Source of the DNA: Rhizomys pruinosus
Lineage: Eukaryota; Chordata; Mammalia; Rodentia; Spalacidae
Reading direction: 5' to 3'
NCBI GenBank assembly: GCA_009823505.1
Contig: VZQC01005680.1
Coordinates: 6,612,616 to 6,676,615 of the forward strand
DNA length: 64,000 nucleotides
Shown: positions 9,766-20,650 of the stretch, in pieces
How the letters are laid out: each line of letters begins with the position of its first letter
Numbering within the stretch: the stretch's first letter is position 1
Program-made: the position numbers and the translations under genes
Notes under the pieces: generated by a model
What the model saw: only the letters and a program-made list of their open reading frames with translations
What the model was told of the DNA's origin: nothing
Database searches by the model: none

Positions 9766-10787
9766 AATTTCATCTTTTCTTACTGCTGAATAGAATTCCA
9801 TTGTGTAGATGTACCACAATTTCATTATCCAGTCAATGATTGTGGAACATTTAGGTTGTTTCCATTTCTTTGCTATTGTGAAAAGAGCAGCAACAAACAT
9901 GGATGTACATGTATCTCTACAGTTGATGAGTCCTTTAGCTATATGCCAAGGAGTGTTAGAACTGGGTCATATGGTAGGTTCATTTTAGGTTTTTGAAGAA
10001 TTCCCCACACTGCATTCCCACCAACAGTGAAGGAGTGTTTCTCTTTCTCCATACCCTTCCCAGCATCTTGTGTCCTTCATTTTTGTGCCCTTAGCCAGTC
10101 TGATTGGGGTAAGATGGAATCTTAAGCATTTTTTATCTGCATTTCTCAAATTACTAAGGATGCTGAGCAGTTTTTAAGGTGTTTCTTATCCATTATTATT
10201 TCTTCATTTGAGAATTCTCTGTTCATATCTGTAGCCCATCTTTTTATTGGGTCATTTATTTTCTTGCTACATTTTTGAGTTCTTTGTATATTCTGAATAT
10301 TAATCATCTGTTGGATGTGTAGCTGGTAAAGATTTTCTCCCACTCAGCAGGTTTCCTCTTTACTTCCTTGGCTGTTTCTTTTGTTGTACAGAAGCTTTGT
10401 AGCTTAATGAATTCCCACATACTGACTATTGCCCTTAATGCCTGAGCAGCTGATGTGTCATTAAGAAAGTACTTTCCCACGCCTACATCTTTGAGTGTAC
10501 TGCCTATGTATTCTAAAAGTTTCAGAATTTCATATTTTATATTGAGGCCTTTCATCCACCTGGAGTTGACTTCTGTGCAAGGAGAAAAATAAGGGTCTGA
10601 TTTCATCCTATAGGTGGTGATCCACTTCTGCCAGCACCAGTTTTATAAGATGCTGTTTTCCTCTCATTGTGTATTCTGGGCACCTTTGTCCAATATCAGG
10701 TGGCTGAAATTGTCCTCATGTTTGGGTCTTCTGTTCTGTTCCATTGATCTATGTGTCTTTTTTGTGCCAGTACCATGCTGTTTTTAT

Positions 10788-11043
10788 TTTTATTTTTTTT
10801 TATTAATTTTTTTTATTTATTTCTGTATGTGTATGAATGTACTGTCTGCATGTAGGTCTGTGCACCCATGTCGTGCAATGCTGCAGAGGTCAGAAGAGGG
10901 CCTCGGATTCCCCTGGAACTGGAGTTCTCCTGGAATTGGAGTTTCAGACGGTTCTTGGCCACCATGTGGGTGCTGGGGATCAAACCCGGGTCCTCTGTAA
11001 GAGCAGTCAGTGCTCTCAACCACTAGGCCATCTCTCCAGCCCC
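10788..11043 (-). repeat. B2 SINE
   Basis: Full-length minus-strand B2 in the old LINE-1 ORF2, with a perfect target duplication catgctgtttttat at 10774-10787 and 11044-11057. Confidence 0.95.
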
Positions 11044-12752
11044 CATGCTGTTTTTATAACTACAGCTCTATGAATTAACCTGAGATCTGGTATGGTAATG
11101 CCCCCTGCACTCTCCTTTTTGTTCAAAATTGTTTTGACTAACTGGGGTCCTTTGTGGTTCCATATGAATTTTTGGTTGACTGTTTACAGCTCTGTGAAAA
11201 ATGTGGGTATTTTGATTGACATTGCATTAAATCTATATATTGTTTTTGGTAAGATGTTCATTTTCCCAGTATTGATTTTATGAACCCATGGTAGGTTTCT
11301 CTGTCTCCCGGTGTCTTCCTCTATCTCTTTCTTTAAGATTTTGAAATTTTCATTGTTGGGACAATGTTTTTGGTTAGGTTTATTCCTGAGCATTTTAGTT
11401 TTTGAAGTTAATGTGAATGGGAGGGTTTCCTCATATGCTTTTTCTGATTGCTTGTTTTTGGTATATAAATTTTTGTAAATTGATTTTGTAACCTGCCACT
11501 TTACTGAAATATTAATCATTTCTAGTAGTTTTCTGGTGGAATTTTCTGGACCTCTTATGTATAATATCATATCATCTGCAAATAGAGATAATTTGACTTC
11601 TTCTTTTCCAATTAGTACTCCTTTAATTTCCTTCTCTTGTCTTATTTCTCTTGCAAGGGTTACAAGCACTATATTGAAAAGGAGTGGAGATAGAGAGCAA
11701 CCCTGTTTGGTACCTGATTTTAATGGGAATGCTCCCAGTTTTTCTCCATTTAGAATGGTGCTGGCCATGGTTTGTTATATATAGCTTTAATGATATTGAG
11801 GTATATTCCTTCCAGACCAATTCCTTCTAGGGCTTTTAAAATGAATGCATATTGGATTTTGTCAAAGCCATTTTTCTACATCTATTGACATGACTATGTG
11901 ATTTTTGTGTTCAACCCCATTTATATGATTTATGACATTTATTGACCTATGTATGTTGAACCATCCTTGCATCTCTGGAATAAAGCCTATGATCATGGTA
12001 GTTGATCTTTTGATGTGCATCTGTATGTGGTTTGCAAGTATTTTGTTGAGTATCTTTGTATTTATGTTCATTAAGGATAAGAGCCTATAGTTTTCTTTCT
12101 TTGTCATATCTTTACCTGGTTTTGGTATTAGAATGCTGGCTTCATAAAAGGAGTTTGGAAGTTCTCACTCTCTTCCTATCTTTTTGTATAGTTTGAGCAG
12201 TATTGGTTGTAGATCTTTAAATGTCTGGTGGAATTATGCTGTAAATCTGTCTGGGCCTGGACTTTTTATATTTGGGAGGTTTAGCATTACTCTTTCAATT
12301 TCCTCCTTTGTTATAGGTCTGTTTAAGCTGTTGAATTCTTCTTGGTTTAACTTTTGTGGTGTCCAGGTCTTTAGAAATTCATCCATTTCATTTAGGTTCT
12401 CAAATTTAATGGAGTATAGATTTTTGAAGTATTCCCTTACAATGTTCTGGATTTTTTTGGTGTCTGTTGTCACATTTCCCATTTTGTCTCTGATTTTGTT
12501 GATTTGGATTTGCTCTTTCTTTCCTTTGGTTAGCTGTGCCAAGGGTCTATCTTGTTTAGCCTTTCAAAGAACCAGCTCTTAGATTCATTGATTTTTTTTT
12601 GTATTGTTTTCTTTGTTTCTATTTCATTAATTTTTCCTCTGATTTTTGTTGTTTCTTCTCATCTACTAAACATCAGAGTTCATTTGTTCTTGCCTTTCTA
12701 GAGTCTTGTGCTGTGCTGTTAAGTCTTTTACATGTTGTCTTTCTGATTTTTT

Positions 12753-15037
12753 TTTTTTAATTTTTATTGATGGTTTGTGCATTTTATACATCATTTTCCA
12801 ATTCAGATCAGGCATATTTCCCTTTCCCTTCCCCCCCACCCCCACCCCATCCCAGATCATGTATTCTGCCATAACTGTCCTGCATCTTTCAGGTTTATTT
12901 TTTTCATTTTTTAGCTATAAGTGATAATCCATGAGTATAAGCATCCTTCGTGCAAAACCAATCTATAGACTGTTGTGCCCAAACCCCCACAGTCCCACCA
13001 TTCAGTGGAGGTTGACAGGTTGTTTGTTCAATCAAGTTGATCAAATGAGTGTCCAGACTACATCGCTGTAGTTTCACCGTTCACCCCAATCGCAGCCTTT
13101 ACATTCTACCACGCCCCCTCTTCCGCAGATTGTTCCCTAGGCTTAGAAAAGGGGCACAGGTGGATGAGAAGTAAAACTGTCCTCTCTCTCTGGAGCTGTT
13201 GACTTGGATTCTGGTCAATTCTGGCTGTTTCCTTTCATGGGCTGACAGTTTGTTCAGGAGTAACCTTTCGATCCTACTAATGAAGCACAAGCAATTAGAT
13301 ATATAGGTATTTAAGCAGCACTAATAGTTATGGTAGGTTACTTTGGCATAGACACATATGTTTGGATGATATGTTAATTCATGAATTATATTTTTACCCC
13401 CTGATAAATATAACAGGGTCTTACTGTGGCTTATGACATCTCCTAACCTGTAGAGGATGTAGGCTTGTGGCATCAGCCATGGGTTATTCCTCCAAGGAGA
13501 GAGCCAACAGCCAATTAGATTTGGGATATACAGGCACATGGCTGCCTCTGCTGCACAGTATTTCCAGGCAGGTGAAGTGTAGCTGGTGCTGATGGTGGAG
13601 TCTTGCTTGACTCAGGGAGACCCGTATTTGCTTTATTGGTTTAGTGGCCTTTGGGAACACTCTCTGGCATTCCAGAGGCCATCTGTACCCTTGCATGTGC
13701 GGTCTCAATACATCCCTCCCATGTTAACGTCAGGTCTTCGGCAGCAGGGTCTTATCGCCTCTCCTCCTGCAGGTATCCCAACTTAGGGGCAAGGAGCCCT
13801 TACCTTTTGTGGGGCCTTGGATCCCCTGGCCAACATCCCCCTGGTAGAACAATCCATTGCTGATGTCAGAGCTCCTGCATTAATATACTTTGCCTAAGTG
13901 CATAGCCCAAGGACTTTAGTATTATATTTGGTTCTGAACAGAGTATAATCCTTTTCACAGTTCTTATGTCTATTAGTCAATTAAAGAAGGCATTTTTACC
14001 GGTTTTATAAGAGATTACCTCTATAATAGTTGTCTCCAATTTACAGTTGGAAAATGACATCATCATCGTCATATTTCTCCTTGTTCTATGGGGGGGGAGG
14101 CAAGAAAGTCATATCAAAACCTTTGTTGCACCTAGAAGGTATAAGTTTCATTAGGACTCATTATAGATAGTTGTTACATGTAGGATCCACAGAAGGGTTC
14201 GATGTTTATGGCAATCTGAGGCTTTTCTTCCTTTCAGTGTTCAGACGGGTCAACCTTTCAGTTGCCACTTTTTGGTACATCCTACTCAATGCAAAGCTGT
14301 ATCTTTTCTTTCTCAGCCGTTAAGTTGGTGACATTTTGTCCTGTTGGAACAAACAAATCTTTTCCCATAGTTAGTTTTAAGATTTGAATTGCAAGGTTTT
14401 TGACTAGAAGGTTTCATGTCTGTCTGTACCGCCCCCCCCCTTTTTTTTTAACCCATGAGTCTCCAGAAGACAGTTGTATTATACATAACTATAGGGTGGA
14501 ATCAAGGCACAGATTTCATCAAATTCACCCATGCTGTTTTGGGTGACTATATATGATTAACTTGGGAAGCAAACTTAATTTTTGCTTTAAATCATCTTAA
14601 AGAGAATGCTACAAGGTGATACTGTACAACAGAGAAATTATAGAGAACATTTGTATGTGCCAATCCCAAAGTTATTGCTCTAGAGATTTTGTGTAAAACA
14701 AATGTGGACAACAGCAAATTATATCTACATTTAACTCAGATGCATTACCGTTTTTATCAGAGTCTGTAAACCAATGTTGTTTAATATACACATATTTACT
14801 TTTACTAAGTCCTAAAACACCATGTATCCTGTAGACAGTGTCTAGGTGAAACTGAGTACTTGCTGAACTCACATCAATTAAATATGCCTTGATTGAATAT
14901 ACATCCGTGTCCCTCTCCCACCCATCCCCCCTTCCCAATTCACCATTTCAGTCCATTTTCTGATGCAGTCTTTCTGTTGTTGTTCTTTTACTATGCATCC
15001 CTCTCCATGAGAAATATTTATATCTGGGTTGTTGGTA
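12753..15037 (-). other. LINE-1 3' UTR, long form
   Basis: About 2.28 kb from the ORF2 stop to the poly(A). The first ~130 bases resemble the whole short 3' UTR seen at 29440-29750 and 35520-35830, including a G-rich tract (14915-14940, C-rich as printed). Then ~1.9 kb of extra non-coding sequence follows, with a G10 run near 14432-14441, and the end has a second G-rich tract (12818-12855) before AATAAA. Segments recur in order at 449-1190, 1277-2490 and 39617-41823. Confidence 0.8.
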
Positions 15038-18000
15038 CTAGCATCCACATATGAGGGACACCATTTGTCGTTTGTTTTTCTGGGACTGTGTTACTTCACT
15101 TAACATAATGTCTTCCAGCTCCATCCATTTACCTGCAAAGTTCATGATGTTGTCCCTCTTTACTGCTGCATAGAACTCCATTGTATACATGTACCACATT
15201 TTCTCTATCCACTCGTCAGTTGAGGGGCACCTGGGCTGGTTCCAGCTTTTTGCTATTGTGAACAGAGCTGCAATAAACATAGCTGTGCATGTATCTTTGC
15301 AGTAAGTTGTGTCTTGTGGGTATATACCCAGGAGTGGTATGACTGGGTCAAATGGAAGGCTCATTTTGAGTCTTTTAAGGGTTCTCCACACTGCTTTCCA
15401 TAGTGGCTGTACAAGTTTACATTCCCACCAGCAATGGATGAGTGTTCCCCTTTCCCCGCAACCTCTCCAGCATTTGGTAACATTCGTGTTCCTGATCCTA
15501 GCCAGTCTTATTGGAGTAAGGTGATATCTCAAAGTGGTTTTAATTTGCATTTCCTTAATTATCAGAGATGTTGAACAGTTCTTAAGATGTTTCTCAGCCA
15601 TCTCTAATTCCTCCTCTGTGAAGTCTCTATTCAGATCTTTGCTCCATCTTTTGAGTGATTCATTTGTTTTCTTTCTTCTTTGTTTTTTGAGTAGCTTGTA
15701 TACTCTGGAAATTAATGCTTTGTCAGATGTATCTGCTGTGAAGGTTTCCTCCCACTCTGTGGGTCTTCTCCTCACTTCCTTTATTGCTTCCTTTGATGTA
15801 CAGAAGCTTTTGAGTTTAATGAGGTCCCATTTGTCAATTGTCGATCTTATTTCTTGTGCAGCTGCTGTCTGATTTAGGAAGTCTTTTCCTACACCTATGT
15901 CTTGTAGTCTGCTGCCAAGCTTCTCTTCTATCACCTCCAGAGTTTGGGGTTTCACGTTGAGGTCTTTGGTCCATCTGGAGTTGACCTTTGTACAAGGTGA
16001 GAGGTAGGGGTTTAATTTCATTCTTCTACAAGTGGTGATCCAGTTTTGCCAGCACCACTTGCTGAAGATGCTGTCTTTCTTCCATTGTGTCTTCTTGGCC
16101 CCCTTGTCAAATATGAGGTGGCTGAAATTGTATGAGCTCAGGTTTGGATCTTCAGTTTTATTCCATTGGTCAACTGGTCTGTTTTTGTGCCAGTACCAGG
16201 CTGTCTTTATGACTATAGCCCTATAGTATAGTTTGATGTCTGGTATAGCGATCCCCCCTGTATTGCTCTTTTCACTCAGGGTTGCTTTGGCTATTCGGGG
16301 TCTTTTGTTTTTCCAAATGAAATTGAGGATTTTTTTTTCCAGGCCTGTGAAGAAACTCTTGGGGATTCTGATTGGGATCGCATTAAATCTGTACACTAGT
16401 TTGGGTAGGATGGACATTTTTACTATATTTATTTTCCCAATCCATGAGCATGGGAGGTTTGTCCATCTTCTGATGTCTTCCTCAATTTCCTTTTTCAGGG
16501 GTTTAAAATTTTTGTTGTAGAGATCCTTGGTGTCTTTGGTTAGGTTTGTTCCTAGGTATTTTATTGTTTTTGAGGCTATTGTGAGTGGGAAGGTCTCCTT
16601 GTAGTCCTTCTTCAGTTGCTTGTTGTTGGTGTAAAGAAAGGCTACTGATTTTTCTAGATTTATTTTGTATCCTGCCACTTTACCAAAGCTCTTAATCATT
16701 TCTAGGAGTTTTCTGGTGGAGTTCTTAGCATCCCTTAGGTAGACAATCATATCATCAGCAAAAAGGGATAGCTTGATTTCCTCTTTTCCAATTAGAACTC
16801 CTTTAATTTCCTTTTCTTGCCTTATTGCCCTTGCAAGGGTTTCCAGCACTATATTGAAGAGGAGTGGTGACAGGGGGCAGCCTTGCCGAGTTCCTACCTT
16901 CAAGGGGAATGCTTCTGTCATTTCCCCATTTAGGATGATATTGGCTGTGGGTTTCCTGTATATGGCTTTGATTACATTGAGGAATGATCCCTCTAGGCCA
17001 ATTCCCTCCAGGACTTTAAACATGAAAGGATGCTGGATTTTGTCAAAGGCTTTCTCCGCATCAATTGAAATGATGGTGTGGTTTTTGTCCTTCAGTCCAT
17101 TGATATGTTTGATGATGTTTATTGATTTTCGTATGTTGAACCATCCCTGCATCTCTGGTATGAATCCAACTTGGTCATGGTGGATGATTTTCTTGATGTG
17201 AGTCTGTATGCGATTTGCCAGAATCCTGTTTAGAATTTTGGCATCTGTGTTCATTAGGGAGATGGGTCTATAGTTCTCCTTTTTGGTTGTATCTTTCCCT
17301 GGTTTTGGTAGTAGCGTAATGCTGGCCTCATAGAAGGATTCTGGGAGAAGTCCCTCCGTTTGTATCCTTCTAAACAATTTAAGTAGTAATGGTTGTATGT
17401 CTTTTCGAAATATTTTATAAAATTCTGCCGTGAAACCATCCGGGCCTGGGCATTTTTTGGTTGGGAGGCTACTTATTACATCTTCGATTTCTTCCTGTAC
17501 TATTGGTCTGTTTAGGCTGTCAATCTCTTCTTGGTTGAGCTTTGGTGATTCCCAGGATTTCAGATATTCATCCATTTCTTCTAGGTTTTCAAACTTAGTA
17601 GAGTATAAGTTTTTGAAGTAGTCCCGTATGATTGTCTGGATTTTTTCATTGTCTGTTGTGATGTTTCCCCTTTCATCACTGATTCTGTTGATTTGGAGTT
17701 GTTCCCTCTTTCTTTTGGTTAACTGGGCTAGAGGTCTGTCTATCTTGTTTATTCTCTCAAAGAACCAGCTTTTGGATTCATTGATTTTTTGTATGGTTTT
17801 CTTTGTTTCTATTTCATTGATCTCTGCTCTGATTTTTGTTATTTCTTCTTGTCTGCTCCGTTTAGGGTTCATTTGTTGTTGTTTCTCAAGTATTTTTAGC
17901 TGCAGTGTTAGGTCATTCACTTGTGTTCTTTCTGTTTTTTTAATGTAGGCACTTAGAGCTATAAACTTCCCTCTTAGGACTGCTTTTAAAGTGTCCCATA

Positions 18001-18871
18001 GATTTTGCTGTGTTGTTTTATCATTGTCATTCAGTTCCAGGAATGTTTTTATTTCTTTCTTTATTTCTTCCTTGACCCACTCATTATTCAGGAGAGTGTT
18101 GTTTAGTCTCCATGTGTTCCTGTAGGATGTAGGGTTTATTCTGGTGTTGATATTGAGTTTTATTGCACTGTGGTCTGATAGAATGCATGAGATTATTTCA
18201 ATCTTTTTATATTTGTTGAGTTTTTCCCTGTGTCCCAGTATATGGTCTATTTTGGAGAATGTTCCATGAGGTGCTGAGTAGAAAGTGTATTCTCTGGTGT
18301 TTGGGTGAAATATTCGATAGATGTCTGTGAGGTCCATTTGGTGTATTGTGTCATTTAGTTCGGATGTCTCTCTGTTTATCCTTTGTCCTGTTGACCTGTC
18401 TAGGGGACTTAATGGGGTATTGAAGTCCCCTAGTATTAGTGTGCTGGGGTTAATCTGTGCCTTGAGATCCTGAAGAATTGTCTTTATAAAGTTTGGTGCA
18501 CCGGTGTTTGGTGCATATATATTTATGATTGTGAAATCTTCATCGTCAATTGTTCCTTTAATAAAGATGTAGTGGCCCTCTTTGTCTCTTTTGATTTCTT
18601 TTGCTTTGAAGTCTATTTTGTCTGATATTAGAATAGCCACACCTGCTTTCTTTTTGGTACCATTTGCTTGGAATACTTTCTTCCATCCCTTCACCTTAAG
18701 TTGGTGCCTATCATTGAAATTGAGATGGGTTTCTTGTAGACAGCATATAGATGGGTTTTGTTTCCTAATCCATTCTCCCAGTCTATGCCTTTTGATTGGG
18801 GAGTTTAGCCCATTAATATTTAAGGTTATAATTGAAAGATGGATGTTGCTTCCTTTCATTTTATTATCCAT
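15038..18871 (-). CDS. LINE-1 ORF2p: endonuclease and reverse transcriptase
   Basis: 1277-residue frame, close to the usual 1275-1281 of mammalian ORF2p. It nicks target DNA and reverse-transcribes the element RNA on the nicked end. The N-terminal endonuclease (about 1-240) has N18, E47, Y119, D149, N151, T196, D209 and H234, each four positions after the well-known human residues. The reverse transcriptase follows: D604 in the I-D-A-E-K-A-F-D motif, and F-A-D-D with D706 and D707. A Cys-rich C-terminal motif, C-X3-C-X7-H-X4-C, lies at about 1134-1151. No stop or frameshift is seen. It starts 43 bases after the ORF1 stop; translation of ORF2 in LINE-1 is normally by inefficient re-initiation. 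It is a mobile-element gene, not a host gene. Confidence 0.97.
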   Translation of the reverse strand: MDNKMKGSNIHLSIITLNINGLNSPIKRHRLGEWIRKQNPSICCLQETHLNFNDRHQLKVKGWKKVFQANGTKKKAGVAILISDKIDFKAKEIKRDKEGHYIFIKGTIDDEDFTIINIYAPNTGAPNFIKTILQDLKAQINPSTLILGDFNTPLSPLDRSTGQRINRETSELNDTIHQMDLTDIYRIFHPNTREYTFYSAPHGTFSKIDHILGHREKLNKYKKIEIISCILSDHSAIKLNINTRINPTSYRNTWRLNNTLLNNEWVKEEIKKEIKTFLELNDNDKTTQQNLWDTLKAVLRGKFIALSAYIKKTERTQVNDLTLQLKILEKQQQMNPKRSRQEEITKIRAEINEIETKKTIQKINESKSWFFERINKIDRPLAQLTKRKREQLQINRISDERGNITTDNEKIQTIIRDYFKNLYSTKFENLEEMDEYLKSWESPKLNQEEIDSLNRPIVQEEIEDVISSLPTKKCPGPDGFTAEFYKIFRKDIQPLLLKLFRRIQTEGLLPESFYEASITLLPKPGKDTTKKENYRPISLMNTDAKILNRILANRIQTHIKKIIHHDQVGFIPEMQGWFNIRKSINIIKHINGLKDKNHTIISIDAEKAFDKIQHPFMFKVLEGIGLEGSFLNVIKAIYRKPTANIILNGEMTEAFPLKVGTRQGCPLSPLLFNIVLETLARAIRQEKEIKGVLIGKEEIKLSLFADDMIVYLRDAKNSTRKLLEMIKSFGKVAGYKINLEKSVAFLYTNNKQLKKDYKETFPLTIASKTIKYLGTNLTKDTKDLYNKNFKPLKKEIEEDIRRWTNLPCSWIGKINIVKMSILPKLVYRFNAIPIRIPKSFFTGLEKKILNFIWKNKRPRIAKATLSEKSNTGGIAIPDIKLYYRAIVIKTAWYWHKNRPVDQWNKTEDPNLSSYNFSHLIFDKGAKKTQWKKDSIFSKWCWQNWITTCRRMKLNPYLSPCTKVNSRWTKDLNVKPQTLEVIEEKLGSRLQDIGVGKDFLNQTAAAQEIRSTIDKWDLIKLKSFCTSKEAIKEVRRRPTEWEETFTADTSDKALISRVYKLLKKQRRKKTNESLKRWSKDLNRDFTEEELEMAEKHLKNCSTSLIIKEMQIKTTLRYHLTPIRLARIRNTNVTKCWRGCGERGTLIHCWWECKLVQPLWKAVWRTLKRLKMSLPFDPVIPLLGIYPQDTTYCKDTCTAMFIAALFTIAKSWNQPRCPSTDEWIEKMWYMYTMEFYAAVKRDNIMNFAGKWMELEDIMLSEVTQSQKNKRQMVSLICGC

Positions 18872-18914
18872 TTGGGCTTCTAGCCTCTGATTTTGCTCCT
18901 ATGGTTATGTTTTA

Positions 18915-20237
18915 TTAGTTTCTTTTCCTAGGTGTTTGAGGATTGTTGCTCCTCTCTTCTACCCTTTGAATTGCTTCAAGTATTTTATGAAGAGTTGGTT
19001 TTCCAGACATGTATTCCATCATCTTGTTTATGTCATGGAAGATTTTTCTCTCTCCTTCAAGTATAGTCGACATTTTTGCTGGGTAAAGTATTCTGGGTTG
19101 GCATCCGTAGTCCCTTAACACTGGGAATGCTTTGCTCCATGTTCTTCTTGCTTTCATGGTTTGAGGCGAGAAGTCAGTTGTAATTCTGATGGGTTTCCCT
19201 TTGTATGTGACTTGTTTTTCTTTTGTAGCCCTCAGAATTTTGTCTTTATTTTGGGCATCTAGCATTTTAACTATAATATGGCGTGGGGTGTTTCTTTTCT
19301 GATCTTGTCTGTTTGGGGTCCTATGTGCTTCTTGTATTTGAATGGGTTTGTCTATTTTTAGTTTGGGGAAGTTTTCATCTATTATTCTGTTGAAGATCTG
19401 ATCAATACTATTCTCTTGAGATTCTTCTCCTTCCTCTATTCCTATGATACGGACGTTTGACCTTTTCATAGTGTCCCATATTTCCTGGTTGTTCCACGTT
19501 TGTGTATTTTTAAATTTTTCATAGTCTTTATTTGAGCTTTTTAATTGCTCTGTGTTATCTTCCAGATCTGATATTCTTTGTTCTGCTTCCTCCATTCTAC
19601 TTCTGAGGCTTTTTCCTTTCCTTTCTTCTTGATTGAATGTGTGTTCTAATTCCTTTTTCATTTCATCCTGTGTTTTTTTTAGTACTTCCATTTCCTTTTT
19701 GAGCTCCTCAATCTCTTCTTGGTGCTTCTCAATCTCTTCTTGGTGCTCCTTACTTCGTTGGTTGGCTTCCTTTTTCAGTGTTTCTACTTCCTTTCGGAGT
19801 TTGTTTTTTTCTCCCTCTAGTTCTTTCTGGAGTTTGTTGGTCTGTTCCTTTAGTTCTTTCTGAAGTTTGTCATTGTATCCCTCTAGGTCCTTTTTGAGTT
19901 TTTCATTCTCTCTCTTTAGTTCTCTATATTCTTTATTTTTTTCTCCCTCTAGTTCTTTCCGGAGTTTGTCAATCTGTTCCTTTAGTTCTTTCTGATGTTT
20001 GTCATTGTATCCCTCTAGGTCCTTTTTGAGTTTTTCATTCTCTCTCTTTAGTTCTCTGAATTCCTCTTTATGTTCTTTAATTTCTCTGCATAGGTCTGCA
20101 ATTATTCCTCTAAGATCTGTTCCTTGGTTCTCCTCCAAGGGGTTCCCATTGTAGCTGTCTCCTACAGGTTTGGTAGAGCTTGGTGCAGGATTATCCTGTG
20201 TCTTTCCCATGTTGTCCCTTCGTCGTGTCCCTGGCAT
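18915..20237 (-). CDS. LINE-1 ORF1p: RNA-binding chaperone
   Basis: 440 residues, longer than the roughly 340-370 usual for rodent ORF1p. It coats LINE-1 RNA as a trimer and acts as a nucleic-acid chaperone. Domains: a variable N terminus (1-50); a long coiled coil (about 50-235); an RRM (about 261-355, beginning N-V-R-I-I-G-I-E-E-G); and a basic C-terminal domain (about 356-440). The extra length lies in the coiled coil at 62-149, where four 22-residue units alternate E-L-K-R-E-N-E-K-L-K-K-D-L-E-G-Y and E-L-K-E-Q-type forms (units at 20054-19989, 19988-19923, 19922-19857 and 19856-19791). A second ATG at codon 10 is an alternative start. The frame is intact. Confidence 0.95.
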   Translation of the reverse strand: MPGTRRRDNMGKTQDNPAPSSTKPVGDSYNGNPLEENQGTDLRGIIADLCREIKEHKEEFRELKRENEKLKKDLEGYNDKHQKELKEQIDKLRKELEGEKNKEYRELKRENEKLKKDLEGYNDKLQKELKEQTNKLQKELEGEKNKLRKEVETLKKEANQRSKEHQEEIEKHQEEIEELKKEMEVLKKTQDEMKKELEHTFNQEERKGKSLRSRMEEAEQRISDLEDNTEQLKSSNKDYEKFKNTQTWNNQEIWDTMKRSNVRIIGIEEGEESQENSIDQIFNRIIDENFPKLKIDKPIQIQEAHRTPNRQDQKRNTPRHIIVKMLDAQNKDKILRATKEKQVTYKGKPIRITTDFSPQTMKARRTWSKAFPVLRDYGCQPRILYPAKMSTILEGERKIFHDINKMMEYMSGKPTLHKILEAIQRVEERSNNPQTPRKRN

Positions 20238-20650
20238 GTGGGCTTCCCTTTTGTGGTTTAGATCACAAATAGCAGACGGTTTTGCTTTCCTCCTTCAGAT
20301 AACTTTTTTGTTGTTGTTGTTGTTCCCCTTCCTCCTCCTTGTTTATGGAGTATGGACTTGTCTGCTTTTCAATTTTGTTGCTATATTAGGTATTGGAAGC
20401 CAAAGCACTCTTCTCTTCTTGTTCTGAAGGTTCTCCAACGGGGGGGGGGGGTTATGCCTGATCTAGCCCGCGCCCCGGCAGCCTGCTCAAAGGCGCAGCC
20501 GCCCTGGCCGCCGGACTCTCCGGACCCTCTGGCCCAGCGCCCGGGTCCCGCCCTCAAGGCCCCAGCAACCCAAGCTACTCGCCCAGGTGGCTTCTGGGTA
20601 TCCTGCCCAAAGGCGCAGCCGCCCTGGCCGCCGGACTCTCCGGACCCTCT
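20238..20650 (-). promoter_or_regulatory. LINE-1 5' UTR with GC-rich promoter monomers
   Basis: The distal part is CpG- and GC-rich and repeats with a 120-base period: one full unit at 20482-20601 and a 49-base partial one at 20602-20650, where the element starts. In rodents such tandem monomers act as the LINE-1 promoter. The proximal 240 bases are a unique tether leading to ORF1, with an 11-base homopolymer (G as printed) at 20441-20451. Confidence 0.8.

Larger units (their letters stand above)
9383..12752 (-). pseudogene. old LINE-1 ORF2, 3' part (interrupted)
   Basis: Minus-strand similarity to the full length of the RT-to-C-terminus part of ORF2. A readable stretch at 11184-11768 carries the RT core ([16 protein letters not shown] and F-A-D-D). 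Stops and frameshifts are frequent. Two B2s interrupt it (9539-9765, 10788-11043), and the young LINE-1 splits it at 12752/20651, after which the same element continues. Confidence 0.9.
12753..20650 (-). mobile_element. full-length LINE-1, apparently intact
   Basis: Minus-strand autonomous retrotransposon of ~7.9 kb: 5' UTR with GC-rich monomers (20650-20238), ORF1 (20237-18915), a 43-base spacer, ORF2 (18871-15038) and an unusually long 3' UTR (15037-12760) ending in AATAAA and a poly(A) tail. It sits inside an older LINE-1 with a perfect 16-base target duplication, gtctttctgatttttt, at 12737-12752 and 20651-20666. In sense the cleavage site reads TT|AAAAAA, the canonical LINE-1 endonuclease target. 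Both frames are open and known catalytic residues are present, so it is young and possibly still competent; activity is an inference. Confidence 0.93.

Noticed and set aside
16773..17201. Open frames on the plus strand inside the LINE-1 (up to 142 codons)
   Set aside because: They are antisense shadows of ORF2 with no independent similarity.
15038..20237. Two long reading frames as host genes
   Set aside because: The catalytic motifs, order, spacer, target duplication and poly(A) end show that they are LINE-1 ORF1 and ORF2.
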